Assembly (NCBI GenBank): GCA_016718385.1
Contig: JADKDK010000001.1
Coordinates: 868,001 to 932,000 of the forward strand
Length of the DNA: 64,000 nt
Source: Gammaproteobacteria bacterium
Lineage (GTDB): Bacteria > Pseudomonadota > Gammaproteobacteria > Pseudomonadales > UBA5518
Direction of reading: 5' to 3'
The position numbers and the translations under genes were made by a program. The notes below the pieces were generated by a model. It had not been told where the DNA came from. It was given only the letters and a program-made list of their open reading frames with translations, and made no database searches. Positions 8,548 through 18,670 of this stretch are shown here, one piece after another (the stretch's first letter is position 1; each line of letters opens with the position of its first letter).

Positions 8548-9528
8548 ATGGCAATCAGGACCCGCATCACTGAAATGCTCGGTATCGAGCACCCCATAGT
8601 CCAGGGCGGCATGATGCACGTGGGCTATGCCGAGCTCGCCAGCGCCGTTTCCAATGCGGGTGGCCTCGGTATCGTCACGGCGCTGACGCAGCCGAGTCCG
8701 GCTGCGTTGAGCGCGGAGATCGAGCGTTGCCGCGCAATGACATCGAAGCCCTTCGCGGTCAACGTGACCGTGCTGCCATCCGTCACGCCGCCCGACTACA
8801 AGGCTTTTGCGCAGAAGATCATCGACGCCGGTGTCAAGATCGTCGAGACCGCCGGCACGCAGGAAGTGCGTGAACTGTGGGCGATGATGAAGCCGCACGG
8901 CATCACGATCATGCACAAGTGCACCGCGGTGCGTCATGCGCTCTCTGCCGAGCGGGCGGGCTGCGACATCATCTCGATCGACGGCTTCGAGTGCGCAGGG
9001 CATCCCGGCGAGGACGATATTCCCGGACTGATCCTCATCCCGGCCGCGGCGGACCGGGTGAAGATCCCCCTGCTCGCATCGGGCGGATTCGGCGACGGGC
9101 GCGGGCTCGCGGCGGCCTTGTCGCTGGGCGCGGAGGGCATCAACATGGGCACGCGCTTCTGCGCCACGCAGGAGGCCCCGATCCACCCCAACGTGAAGCA
9201 GAAGTATGTCGAGAACGACGAGCGCGGCACCAACCTGATCTTCCGCAGCCTCCACAATACGGCCCGCGTGGGCAGGAACGAGGTGTCGGACGAGGTGGTC
9301 CGCCGGCTGCGCGAGCCGGGCGCCACGTTCGATGCCGTGCGCGAGCTCGTCTCGGGCAAGGCGGGAGCCGAATTGCTCAGGACCGGGGACCTGTCGAAGG
9401 GCATCTTCTGGGCCGGCATGGTCCAGGGCCTGATCCACGATATCCCGAGCTGCAAGGAACTGATCACGCGCATCGTCGCCGAGGCCGAGGCGATCATCCG
9501 CGGTCGGCTCGGGGCAATGTTGGGCTGA
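8548..9528 (+). CDS. Nitronate monooxygenase-like FMN oxidoreductase
   Basis: This 326-residue TIM-barrel flavoprotein belongs to the 2-nitropropane dioxygenase / enoyl reductase II group. Visible features are the N-terminal PIVQGGM motif, the phosphate-binding stretches GGLG and LLASGGFGDGRGLAAAL, and GAEGINMGTRFCATQEA, all FMN contacts. The segment SIDGFECAGHPGEDD holds the His corresponding to the family's catalytic His. It may oxidise nitronates or act as an NADH:quinone-type reductase. An AGAGAGG ribosome site precedes the ATG. The gene is convergent with katG across a shared hairpin. Confidence 0.9.
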   Translation: MAIRTRITEMLGIEHPIVQGGMMHVGYAELASAVSNAGGLGIVTALTQPSPAALSAEIERCRAMTSKPFAVNVTVLPSVTPPDYKAFAQKIIDAGVKIVETAGTQEVRELWAMMKPHGITIMHKCTAVRHALSAERAGCDIISIDGFECAGHPGEDDIPGLILIPAAADRVKIPLLASGGFGDGRGLAAALSLGAEGINMGTRFCATQEAPIHPNVKQKYVENDERGTNLIFRSLHNTARVGRNEVSDEVVRRLREPGATFDAVRELVSGKAGAELLRTGDLSKGIFWAGMVQGLIHDIPSCKELITRIVAEAEAIIRGRLGAMLG

Positions 9529-9536
9529 ACAGTGAG

Positions 9537-9564
9537 ACGGCGGCGGGCAGGTCCCCGCCGCCGT
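9537..9564. terminator. Bidirectional hairpin between convergent genes
   Basis: The arms are ACGGCGGCGGG and CCCCGCCGCCGT, separated by a loop of about 5 nt, in the 72-bp gap between the flavoprotein and katG stops. An outer repeat, GTGAGACGG (9532-9540) with CCGTCTCAC (9589-9597), can form a competing stem. It probably ends both transcripts. Confidence 0.65.
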
Positions 9565-9600
9565 ACTTCATTCGGGCCTTTGTTCCGCCCGTCTCACGCC

Positions 9601-11859
<2,259 letters not shown>

Positions 11860-12017
11860 TTACCACGGTTGAGCCGCACGGCAACCTCGAGCCCTTGCGC
11901 TACGTCGGCAGTACGAGCCTGCAGCCGTATCGGTTCAGTAGAGGTGTGCGAAGCGCGCTTGGCTGCGAGCAAACGGGGGCGTTATCCTCGCTGCCTCGAA
12001 CTGAGGAGGTCTTCGGC

Positions 12018-13110
12018 ATGCATCGCGTGATCGTCTGGGGAACGGGCTTCGTCGGGAAGGCGGTGCTGAAGAGCCTGCTCGGCCATCCGGCGTTCGAAGT
12101 CGCGGGTGTCGTGGTCCACGATCCGGCGAAGGACGGCCGCGACGTGAGCGAGATCGTGGGTGGGCCGCGCACGGGCATCGTCGCCACGCGCGACGCGAAC
12201 AGCGTGCTGGCGCGGGAGGCCGACGCGGTCGCCTACTTCGGACCCAACATGATGCAGGCCGACGCCAACATGGCGAACATCGAGACGGCGCTGCGCGCCG
12301 GCAAGAATGTCGTCGACACGAGCATGGGCATCTTCCATTACCCCCCGCTGATTCCCGCTGCGTTGCGCGAGCGGATCGCGCAGGCGTGCGCGGCGGGCGG
12401 GACCAGCTTCTTCAGCAACGGCATCGACCCGGGCTTCGCGAACGACCTGTTCCCGATGACGCTGCTGGGATTGTGCGGCCAGGTCGAGAGCGTGCGCACG
12501 ACCGAATTCATCGACGGTGGCAGCTACCCCGACCAGGCGCAGCCTGCGCTTCATGGGACTCTACTCGAAGATGGAAGAGACGCCACCGCTCGAGGCAAAT
12601 CCCGGCATGATGACGGGGATCTGGGGCGGGCCGCTGTACATGATCGCCGAGGCTGTCGGCGTGCACATCGAGCGCACACAGGAGAACTACTCGCGCTGGA
12701 CCGGGACGCGCGCCGTCGAGTTCGAGCACGGCAGGGTCCTCCCGGGCGAAACCGCCGCCCATCGCATCGAGCTGCAGGGCATCGTCGACGGCCGTCCGCG
12801 CATCATCATCGACCACGTCCACCGCCTCTACCCGGATGCGGCCCCCGACTGGCCGCGGCCACGACTGGACGAGGTTCACGCCAACCGCGTCGAGATCATC
12901 GGCCGCCCCAACATTGTCCAGGAGACGGTCTTCTCCGACGCGGACACGGGCGATGGCAACGGCGGCGGTTGCCTTGCCACCGGCATGCGTGTATTCAACG
13001 CGATACCCGCGGTGTGCGCGGCGCCGCCCGGCATTCTCTCGGCCCTCGACCTGCCGCTCATCGCGGGGCGCGGCGTGATCCGCGCAGACGGTTTCCGCTC
13101 GCGTTCCTGA
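12018..13110 (+). pseudogene. Dihydrodipicolinate reductase-like dehydrogenase, one frameshift
   Basis: The N-terminal part starts at 12018 after a strong GAGGAGG and has a Rossmann GTGFVG motif (VIVWGTGFVGKAVLKSLL) followed by a HDPAKDGRDVSEIVG segment. This is the pattern of dihydrodipicolinate-reductase-like or 2,4-diaminopentanoate-dehydrogenase-like oxidoreductases. The frame breaks near 12540: the remaining C-terminal domain (LRFMGLYSKMEETPPLE and onward to LIAGRGVIRADGF) continues in the +1 frame to 13110. The span is 1093 nt, one more than a multiple of three, so a single inserted base explains it. Restored length would be about 363 residues. It could be real inactivation or a sequencing error. 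Confidence 0.8.
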
Positions 13111-13146
13111 ATGCCGGGGCGCCCGGGAAGCGCCGCGTCGCGACTG

Positions 13147-14745
13147 CTATCCGTCGCGGATCCACACTGAGGTCGGGGCAGGCGTGTCGGAAAGCTTTAC
13201 AGTTGGCCCGCGCGCGAACTGGCTTCCACCGTCGGCGGGTTGCAAGCCACGCTGTTTCCTAAAGACTTTTCGTTCCGTGGCCTGAAAGATGCTTCCGGGC
13301 AGATGCTTTTTTTGATCCTCACGTGAATCACCGCGGAGAGCAAAAAAATGGTCGATGACCCTCGCAGTGGTCTTGATCGACGCGCACAGAGGCGAAGCTC
13401 GGCAAGCGCGGTAGCGGCACGGGAAGACAGGCGGAAACAGGGTGACAGGCGCGTGTTCGGCGAGCCGCGGGACGGCGGGCCGTGGTGGCTGATGCGCGAC
13501 GAAGTCAGCGGCGGGAAATTTCCCGGCTCCAGCAGTGTCAGCCCCTGGGGCCGGGGCGCCGAAGACCTGCCCGAGTGACAAGCTCCGCGGGTGATGGATC
13601 AGGCCTCCCTGCCAGTGGCAAACAGGGTGGACTCGCAGGTAGTCCGCAAAATACGGCTCCAGTTCCTTCCTGGTGAATCCCCATTCGCTCAGCGAGTAGC
13701 TGTGCTTGCCAAAACGCCCCTGCGGATTGTCGTCCAGCCACTTCTTCATGCCGGACTCTGCTGCCGCGGTCCAGGCATCTCCGAGCCAGCCATAGACCTG
13801 TTTCATCTGGCCGATGGGGTCGGCCATCATGTCGTCGTAGTAAAGGTGGTAGATGGCGTTCGGTCGCTCCCGTGCCAGCTCCAGCGGTCGGCGCAGGTGT
13901 AGTGACAACTGCAGCGGCCATTTGCACCGCATGTAATCGGGATCCATGTGCCTGTTGAAGATCAGCCGCGACTTGCCGCGCATGCTGAAGGAACTGGCAA
14001 AGGCGGCATAGGGGTCGCGGTGGGTCCAGATCACCCTGGCATCGGGAAAGGTCCTGAAGATCCAGGGAATGAACACGGAATCCGACGGCATCTTCAGCAC
14101 CCAGCGGCCCGGGTTGGTCGATTGCAGCACCTGGAGCGCGCGCTTGCGATGCTCGAAGGCCGAGCTCATGTCGCAGTGCAGGATCCAGTCGGCGTAGACC
14201 GGTGTCGTCGACAGCGCGGTGAACATCATGGAGCGGAAGTCCTGCGCCAGCAGGTGAACGCATTCGCTCGGACCGTCGGCCGGTTCGAAATGCGTGGCCA
14301 CGCCCTCGGGATTGCCCTTGATCATCTGCTCGTCCGTGGCCTTCTCGGCCAGACAGCGCTCGTCGGTGCGCGTCATGCCCGGGGCGGCAGGAGGCGCAAT
14401 GTTGTAGGCCTCCCAGCGCAGCAGCGAGCGCGTGGCCGGGTCGGAGTCCATCAGATAGCTGGCCATGGTGGTGCCGGTGCGGACCATGCCGAGGATGAAT
14501 ACCGGACGTTCGACCGGCGCATCCAGAACCGCCGGATTCCTGCGGATGTAGTCGTCCACCCGCATGCGTGTGCTCAGCGCGTTCACATAACGGCGCTTCA
14601 GGATCGCCTGTCCCTTTTCGGTGAGAATGTCGGCCCTGGCATGGTCGCGCAACAGTATCTGCAATCCTTCCTGCCAGCTGTCCTTGTCCGGGTCGGGCAC
14701 GCCGGTGGCTTCGCGCGCGGCGTTGACGATTTCATCGAATGTCAT
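13147..14745 (-). CDS. PAPS-type sulfotransferase with abnormal C-terminal extension
   Basis: The start at 14745 (MTFDEIVNAAREATG) follows GAGGG. The 5'-phosphosulfate loop is FILGMVRTGTTMASYLM, and the 3'-phosphate site is ARVIWTHRDPYAAFASSFSM. Together they define a sulfotransferase moving sulfate from PAPS to an alcohol or amine. The domain normally ends soon after a segment like ELEPYFADYL (about residue 370), but the frame runs on for about 160 low-complexity codons antisense to a small plus-strand gene. A -1/+1 shift would end it at the TGA at 13599-13601. The extension is therefore probably not original. Divergent from an MBL-fold gene. Confidence 0.82.
   Translation of the reverse strand: MTFDEIVNAAREATGVPDPDKDSWQEGLQILLRDHARADILTEKGQAILKRRYVNALSTRMRVDDYIRRNPAVLDAPVERPVFILGMVRTGTTMASYLMDSDPATRSLLRWEAYNIAPPAAPGMTRTDERCLAEKATDEQMIKGNPEGVATHFEPADGPSECVHLLAQDFRSMMFTALSTTPVYADWILHCDMSSAFEHRKRALQVLQSTNPGRWVLKMPSDSVFIPWIFRTFPDARVIWTHRDPYAAFASSFSMRGKSRLIFNRHMDPDYMRCKWPLQLSLHLRRPLELARERPNAIYHLYYDDMMADPIGQMKQVYGWLGDAWTAAAESGMKKWLDDNPQGRFGKHSYSLSEWGFTRKELEPYFADYLRVHPVCHWQGGLIHHPRSLSLGQVFGAPAPGADTAGAGKFPAADFVAHQPPRPAVPRLAEHAPVTLFPPVFPCRYRACRASPLCASIKTTARVIDHFFALRGDSREDQKKHLPGSIFQATERKVFRKQRGLQPADGGSQFARGPTVKLSDTPAPTSVWIRDG
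13348..13578 (+). CDS. Small basic protein, DRR-rich
   Basis: This 76-residue protein has a GGAGAG ribosome site 8 nt before the ATG. The N-terminal half is rich in DRR/RRS repeats (GLDRRAQRRS, REDRRKQGDRR). It is followed by FGEPRDGGPWWLMRDEVSGG, a well-ordered Trp-containing segment that does not look like random high-GC translation. It may bind RNA, DNA or a membrane surface; I do not recognise a characterised family. It lies antisense to the doubtful 3' extension of the sulfotransferase frame, and only one of the two can be conserved coding sequence. Confidence 0.6.
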   Translation: MVDDPRSGLDRRAQRRSSASAVAAREDRRKQGDRRVFGEPRDGGPWWLMRDEVSGGKFPGSSSVSPWGRGAEDLPE

Positions 14746-14792
14746 GGGGAAACCCTCGAGTATTCTTGTCAGTCGAACTGCAGTACAACGCG

Positions 14793-14804
14793 TGCGTGCA
14801 CGCA
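14793..14804. promoter_or_regulatory. 12-bp palindrome in the divergent sulfotransferase/MBL promoter region
   Basis: TGCGTGCACGCA is perfectly palindromic. It lies 48 bp from one start and 81 bp from the other, a position that would suit a shared operator. Confidence 0.3.
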
Positions 14805-14885
14805 TCGTGAACGTCCGATAATGGGCTCGGAGGCGTTGCATCGCAACGAGCACCGGGTTCGCGACTGACACACAGGATAGGGACC

Positions 14886-16352
14886 ATGACGGAATCTGCC
14901 GGGAGCATCTCCTGCGAAGGACTCAAGGTGGCGGACATGGTGCAGTCCGGCAAGGGCCAGACTGAAGCCATCGAGCGCGCTCCGGGCATCTATGAGAGTC
15001 GGGGTATTGGCAACAGCTATCTGATCACCACCTCCGAGGGCGATGTTCTGGTCAATGCCGGAACCCTGGGTGACGCCCGTCGGGGACGTGAACTGTTCAG
15101 CAGGGTGTCGAGCGGGCCAATCCGCCACATCGTGCTCACCCAGAGCCACGCCAATCAGTTTGGCGGGCTCGAGGTCTACAAGACCGATGAAAATCGGGTG
15201 ATCGCCCATCGCAATTACCCCGAGGACAGGCAGTACGGCGAAGCCCTGATGGCGCATTACCGGCGCGGGTCGACAAGGATCTTCGGCGGGATGACCGGTT
15301 CGGTGGACGATGTGATGCCGACGCGGGAGGTGGCGCCGGATATCCTGATCGACGGGTTTCATGCCTTTGAACTGGGTGGACGGCGCTTCGAGATCATCTG
15401 GACGCCTGGCGGCGAGACGCGCTCGGCGGTCATCGTCTGGCTGCCCCGCGAAAGGATCGCGATCGTGGGCAATCTCTTTGGCCCGCTGTTCGGCAATCAT
15501 CCCAACCTGAACACGATGCGCGCTGACAAGCCGCGCTCGGCGCTGCAGTTCGTCGCTTCCGTCAAAACGGTGCAGTCGCTGAACCCGGAACAGATCCTGA
15601 CGGGCCACGAAGATATCCGCGGCGCCGGACATATCCAGCGGGAGCTCGCCCGGATCGTCGATTCGGTGCAGTGGGTCCACGATCGAACCATCGAGGGCAT
15701 GAACGCCGGCGTCGACGTGCGCACGCTGATGCGGGAAATCAGGACGCCACCCGGGCTCGCGTTGACAGAGGAGTATGGCAAGGTGTCCTGGAATGTGCGG
15801 GCCATCTGGCATGAATACAGCGGCTGGTTCGATCCGTCACGGGGAACCACGGAACTCTACGGGGTTCCGGCTTCCTCGGTCGCTCCAGCCATTTGCGAGC
15901 TCGCTGGCGGCGCCGAGAGGCTGGTCGAGAAATCGCGGGAATTCGTCGCGGCGGGCAATCCCCTCGAGGCGCTTCACCTGCTCGACATTGCGCTCGTCGC
16001 CGAGCCCGGTTCCATCAGCGGGAGTGAGGCAAGGAAGCAGGCACTGATGTTGCTCCTAGAGCAGGGCGGGAGTGACAATCTCTGGGAGCGGATGTGGATA
16101 GCGGCCGAAATTCGCGACACCGCGTTAGCCGGCTCGCGGCGTGACATCGAGGCTAATGGCAGGCGGTGTCGCCCGTTGCCGTCGTGGTGCAGATCAACAG
16201 CGGGGGTGTCTTTGGCGCAACCACGGTCTGGTAGCTGGCCATGCCGCGAAGAATATGTGCGTTGTCGCGGGCCGCGGCGGCGCGCTGCTCTGCGCTCATC
16301 GACTCGCGCTCCTGTTCTTCGTGGGCCATCGCGACGCCCAACTGGGTCATGA
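14886..16352 (+). CDS. MBL-fold hydrolase with alkyl-sulfatase-type dimerisation region
   Basis: The N-terminal 290 residues have the MBL fold: ILVNAG-like first strands, the motif region VLTQSHANQFGGL, a TPGGETRSAVIVWLP strand, VGNLFGPLFGNHPNLNT and a final TGHEDIRGAG. The helical region EYSGWFDPS to LLLEQGG resembles the alkyl-sulfatase dimerisation domain. In the usual HxHxDH motif only one His remains (Q-S-H-A-N-Q), so metal binding is altered. Family proteins end near residue 415. Here about 70 further codons run antisense through a lipoprotein gene, suggesting a lost stop; a frame change would terminate at the TGA at 16142. The start follows GGATAGGGA. Confidence 0.78.
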   Translation: MTESAGSISCEGLKVADMVQSGKGQTEAIERAPGIYESRGIGNSYLITTSEGDVLVNAGTLGDARRGRELFSRVSSGPIRHIVLTQSHANQFGGLEVYKTDENRVIAHRNYPEDRQYGEALMAHYRRGSTRIFGGMTGSVDDVMPTREVAPDILIDGFHAFELGGRRFEIIWTPGGETRSAVIVWLPRERIAIVGNLFGPLFGNHPNLNTMRADKPRSALQFVASVKTVQSLNPEQILTGHEDIRGAGHIQRELARIVDSVQWVHDRTIEGMNAGVDVRTLMREIRTPPGLALTEEYGKVSWNVRAIWHEYSGWFDPSRGTTELYGVPASSVAPAICELAGGAERLVEKSREFVAAGNPLEALHLLDIALVAEPGSISGSEARKQALMLLLEQGGSDNLWERMWIAAEIRDTALAGSRRDIEANGRRCRPLPSWCRSTAGVSLAQPRSGSWPCREEYVRCRGPRRRAALRSSTRAPVLRGPSRRPTGS

Positions 16353-16671
16353 GCAAAGTGCCGTCCTCGTAGTCCAATGCGTTGTCGTCTATCGCCCGCG
16401 AGACCTTCAGGCGGTAGGCTCCGGACAGTTCGACCAGATCGGAATAGGGGTATCCGTATTTGCGGTAGAGGGCGTCCAGGCCGGGGTTCACGCATTTTTC
16501 AGTGGATTCATACAACCCGGCGAACCGGCCGGACGCCCATTTCACCCTGCAATCCTCGCGCACCTTCGCCACTTCGTCCCGGATCGAGCTCGGCGTCGGC
16601 GCAGGGGGCGTCGCACAGCCGCAGACAAGCAGCACCAGTACGCCAGTAACGACCCGGCCCCCCGTTTTCAT
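16153..16671 (-). CDS. Predicted lipoprotein of unknown function
   Basis: This 172-residue protein has a lipobox signal peptide (VTGVLVLLVCGCATPP, acylated Cys near residue 20). The mature part is alpha-helical and hydrophilic with conserved-looking features: DCRVKWASGRFAGLYESTEKC, YRKYGYPYSDLVEL and a C-terminal pair of Cys (LLICTTT, DTACH). It resembles small periplasmic lipoproteins of unknown role. It shares direction with the OmpA-like lipoprotein gene (37 bp upstream), so the two may be cotranscribed as envelope genes. Confidence 0.7.
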   Translation of the reverse strand: MKTGGRVVTGVLVLLVCGCATPPAPTPSSIRDEVAKVREDCRVKWASGRFAGLYESTEKCVNPGLDALYRKYGYPYSDLVELSGAYRLKVSRAIDDNALDYEDGTLLMTQLGVAMAHEEQERESMSAEQRAAAARDNAHILRGMASYQTVVAPKTPPLLICTTTATGDTACH

Positions 16672-16708
16672 GGCCTGCCCCCACCCGGCTTCGAGGCCAG
16701 CACGGTAA

Positions 16709-17371
16709 TCAGTACGCGGCTGCTTCGGGTTCGGCCACGAAGATCTCCACGCGCCGGTTGCGCGAGCGTCCGTCCGTGGTGTCGTTGCTCGCTACCGGTT
16801 CGCGCGAACCGCGCCCATCGATGCTGATCCGGTTCATCGCCACGCCGCGCGCCGAGAGGTAATCGCGCGTGCTCGCGGCCCGGTTTACCGACAGCGGGTT
16901 GTTGATGGCATCGTTGCCGGTGCTGTCGGTGTGGCCGATGATGGTGACCCGGGTGCCCGGGTTCTGCTGCAGGCTGTTGGCGAACTGGTCGAGCACCGAG
17001 CGGAAGTCGGGCTTGATTTCGTAGCGGTTGGTGTCGAAGGAGACGTCGCTGGGAATATCCAGCTTCAAGCGGTTGTCCCCGGTCTGCGACACCGTCACGC
17101 CGGTGCCGGCGGTGGCGGCCTCCATCTGTTCCTTCTGGCGCTGCATCTTCTTCGACCAGACGTTTCCGGCGATCGCGCCGCCCACCGCGCCAACGGCCGC
17201 ACCCGTGGCGGCGCCTTCGCGCGAGCCACCCAGCGCGGCGCCGAGTACCGCGCCCGCGGCTGCGCCGATCCCCGCGCCCTTGGCGGTGTCATGTTGCGTC
17301 TGGTCCATATTGGCGCACCCGCCCAGTGGCAGCACGGTGGCGATGACGAGGCTGGTCCAAAGTTTCTTCAT
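16709..17371 (-). CDS. OmpA-family lipoprotein (YiaD-like)
   Basis: This 220-residue protein starts at 17371 after GAGGAAAT. It has a lipobox (VLPLGGCANM) and then a glycine-zipper region (GAGIGAAAGAVLGAALGGS, GAAVGAVGGAIAG). Its C-terminal OmpA domain contains VTIIGHTDSTGND and the peptidoglycan-binding ending SNDTTDGRSRNRRVEIFV. It anchors the outer membrane to peptidoglycan through diaminopimelate. The much longer open frame extending upstream to 18571 is antisense to the GST gene and was rejected. Confidence 0.93.
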   Translation of the reverse strand: MKKLWTSLVIATVLPLGGCANMDQTQHDTAKGAGIGAAAGAVLGAALGGSREGAATGAAVGAVGGAIAGNVWSKKMQRQKEQMEAATAGTGVTVSQTGDNRLKLDIPSDVSFDTNRYEIKPDFRSVLDQFANSLQQNPGTRVTIIGHTDSTGNDAINNPLSVNRAASTRDYLSARGVAMNRISIDGRGSREPVASNDTTDGRSRNRRVEIFVAEPEAAAY

Positions 17372-17689
17372 CGAGCATTTCCTCTTTCGGTAACGGCGCG
17401 GAATCGAGCCCGGGATACCCCGGATGGGCTTGTCTCCAGTAGACCATGATCCCCCGGGCCGAGTTGCGATTCCGCAAACAATTGCACAGAAGTGACTGCC
17501 GGAGTTGCACGCCGGGACAGGGCCCGGGACGCTTCGGGCCGGGGACGAACGCGCCCCGGCAGTTGTGCAATCAGGAATTTGTCGGCGAAGGTCACTCTGG
17601 GCCTCGACGCAGGTATCCGCTTGGCGTGGATTTCTGCATGGACTTCTGACACATTCACTGCCTGAACCCCCGGCAAAAGGAGATCCCGC
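17372..17689. other. Divergent intergenic region
   Basis: These 318 bp separate the OmpA-like gene from the GST gene and hold no convincing ORF. An 8-bp inverted pair ATTGCACA/TGTGCAAT lies at about 17482-17489 and 17564-17571, about 75 bp apart. A strong ribosome site AAAGGAGA precedes the GST start. Confidence 0.4.
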
Positions 17690-18577
17690 GTGGCCGATGA
17701 GTCCGCTTACACCCCACCGACCGTCTGGACCTGGAACAAGGACGCGGCGAACCCCTTCGCGAGCATCAATCGCCCCATTGCGGGGGCTACCCATGAGAGG
17801 GGGCTGCCCGTCGGCCGGCACCCGCTGCAGCTCTATTCGCTCGCCACGCCCAACGGGATCAAGGTCACGGTCATGCTCGAGGAGCTGCTGGCGCTGGGGC
17901 ACCGGGGCGCGGAGTACGACGCCTGGCCGGTCAGGATCCTCGACGGCGAGCAGTTCGGCAGCGGATTCGTCGCGCTGAACCCGAACTCCAAGATCCCGGC
18001 ACTGCTCGATCGCAGCACCGCCACGCCGACGCGTGTGTTCGAGTCCGGCGCTATCCTGCTCTACCTGGCCGAGAAATTCGACGCCTTCCTGCCGGGAACA
18101 CCGACCGAGCGGGCGGAGTGCCTGTCGTGGCTCTTCTGGCAGATGGCGAGCACGCCCTATCTCGGCGGCGGCTTCGGGCACTTCTATGCCTACGCACCCA
18201 CGAAGATCGAGTATGCGATCGATCGCTTCACCATGGAGGTCAAGCGCCAGCTCGACGTGCTGGACCGCCAGCTGGCGCATAACGAGTACGTGGCGGGAGC
18301 GGTGTACACCATTGCCGACATGGCAATCTGGCCGTGGTATGGCGCGCTCGTGAAGGGCATGCTCTACGGCGGCGGCGAGTTCCTCGACGTGCAGTCCTAC
18401 ACCCATGTCAACCGCTGGGCCGAGCTCATCGCCCGGCGTCCCGCGGCGCGGCGCGGGCGCATGGTCAACTGCACCTGGGGCGATCCGGCTGGCCAGCTGC
18501 ACGAACGCCACGATGCCAGCGACTTCGAGCACCGGACGCAGGACAAGCTCGAGCCTCCGGGGGCACCGCAAGGGTGA
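17690..18577 (+). CDS. yghU: Glutathione S-transferase, YghU-type disulfide-bond oxidoreductase
   Basis: This 295-residue GST has the long N-terminal extension typical of YghU (NRPIAGATHERGLPVGRHPLQLY) before the thioredoxin fold. ATPNGIKVTVMLEEL is the glutathione-site helix, NPNSKIPALLD carries the cis-Pro, and VFESGAILLYLAEKF the Glu-Ser pair that binds gamma-glutamyl. The C-terminal all-helical domain includes YTIADMAIWPWY. YghU enzymes reduce disulfides using two glutathiones. The GTG start at 17690 lies 6 nt after AAAGGAGA. Confidence 0.88.
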   Translation: MADESAYTPPTVWTWNKDAANPFASINRPIAGATHERGLPVGRHPLQLYSLATPNGIKVTVMLEELLALGHRGAEYDAWPVRILDGEQFGSGFVALNPNSKIPALLDRSTATPTRVFESGAILLYLAEKFDAFLPGTPTERAECLSWLFWQMASTPYLGGGFGHFYAYAPTKIEYAIDRFTMEVKRQLDVLDRQLAHNEYVAGAVYTIADMAIWPWYGALVKGMLYGGGEFLDVQSYTHVNRWAELIARRPAARRGRMVNCTWGDPAGQLHERHDASDFEHRTQDKLEPPGAPQG

Positions 18578-18670
18578 GCGCTACGGTTGCGTGGCGGATT
18601 CAGGCAGGCGCGCGATCCTGTCGGCGCGGCTACCATTGCCGGCGCCAAGGGGGGGCGGGGCATCGGGGGG

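Noticed and set aside
17372..18571. 400-codon N-terminal extension of the OmpA-like frame
   Set aside because: Antisense to the GST gene; the lipoprotein signal at 17371 is the real start.
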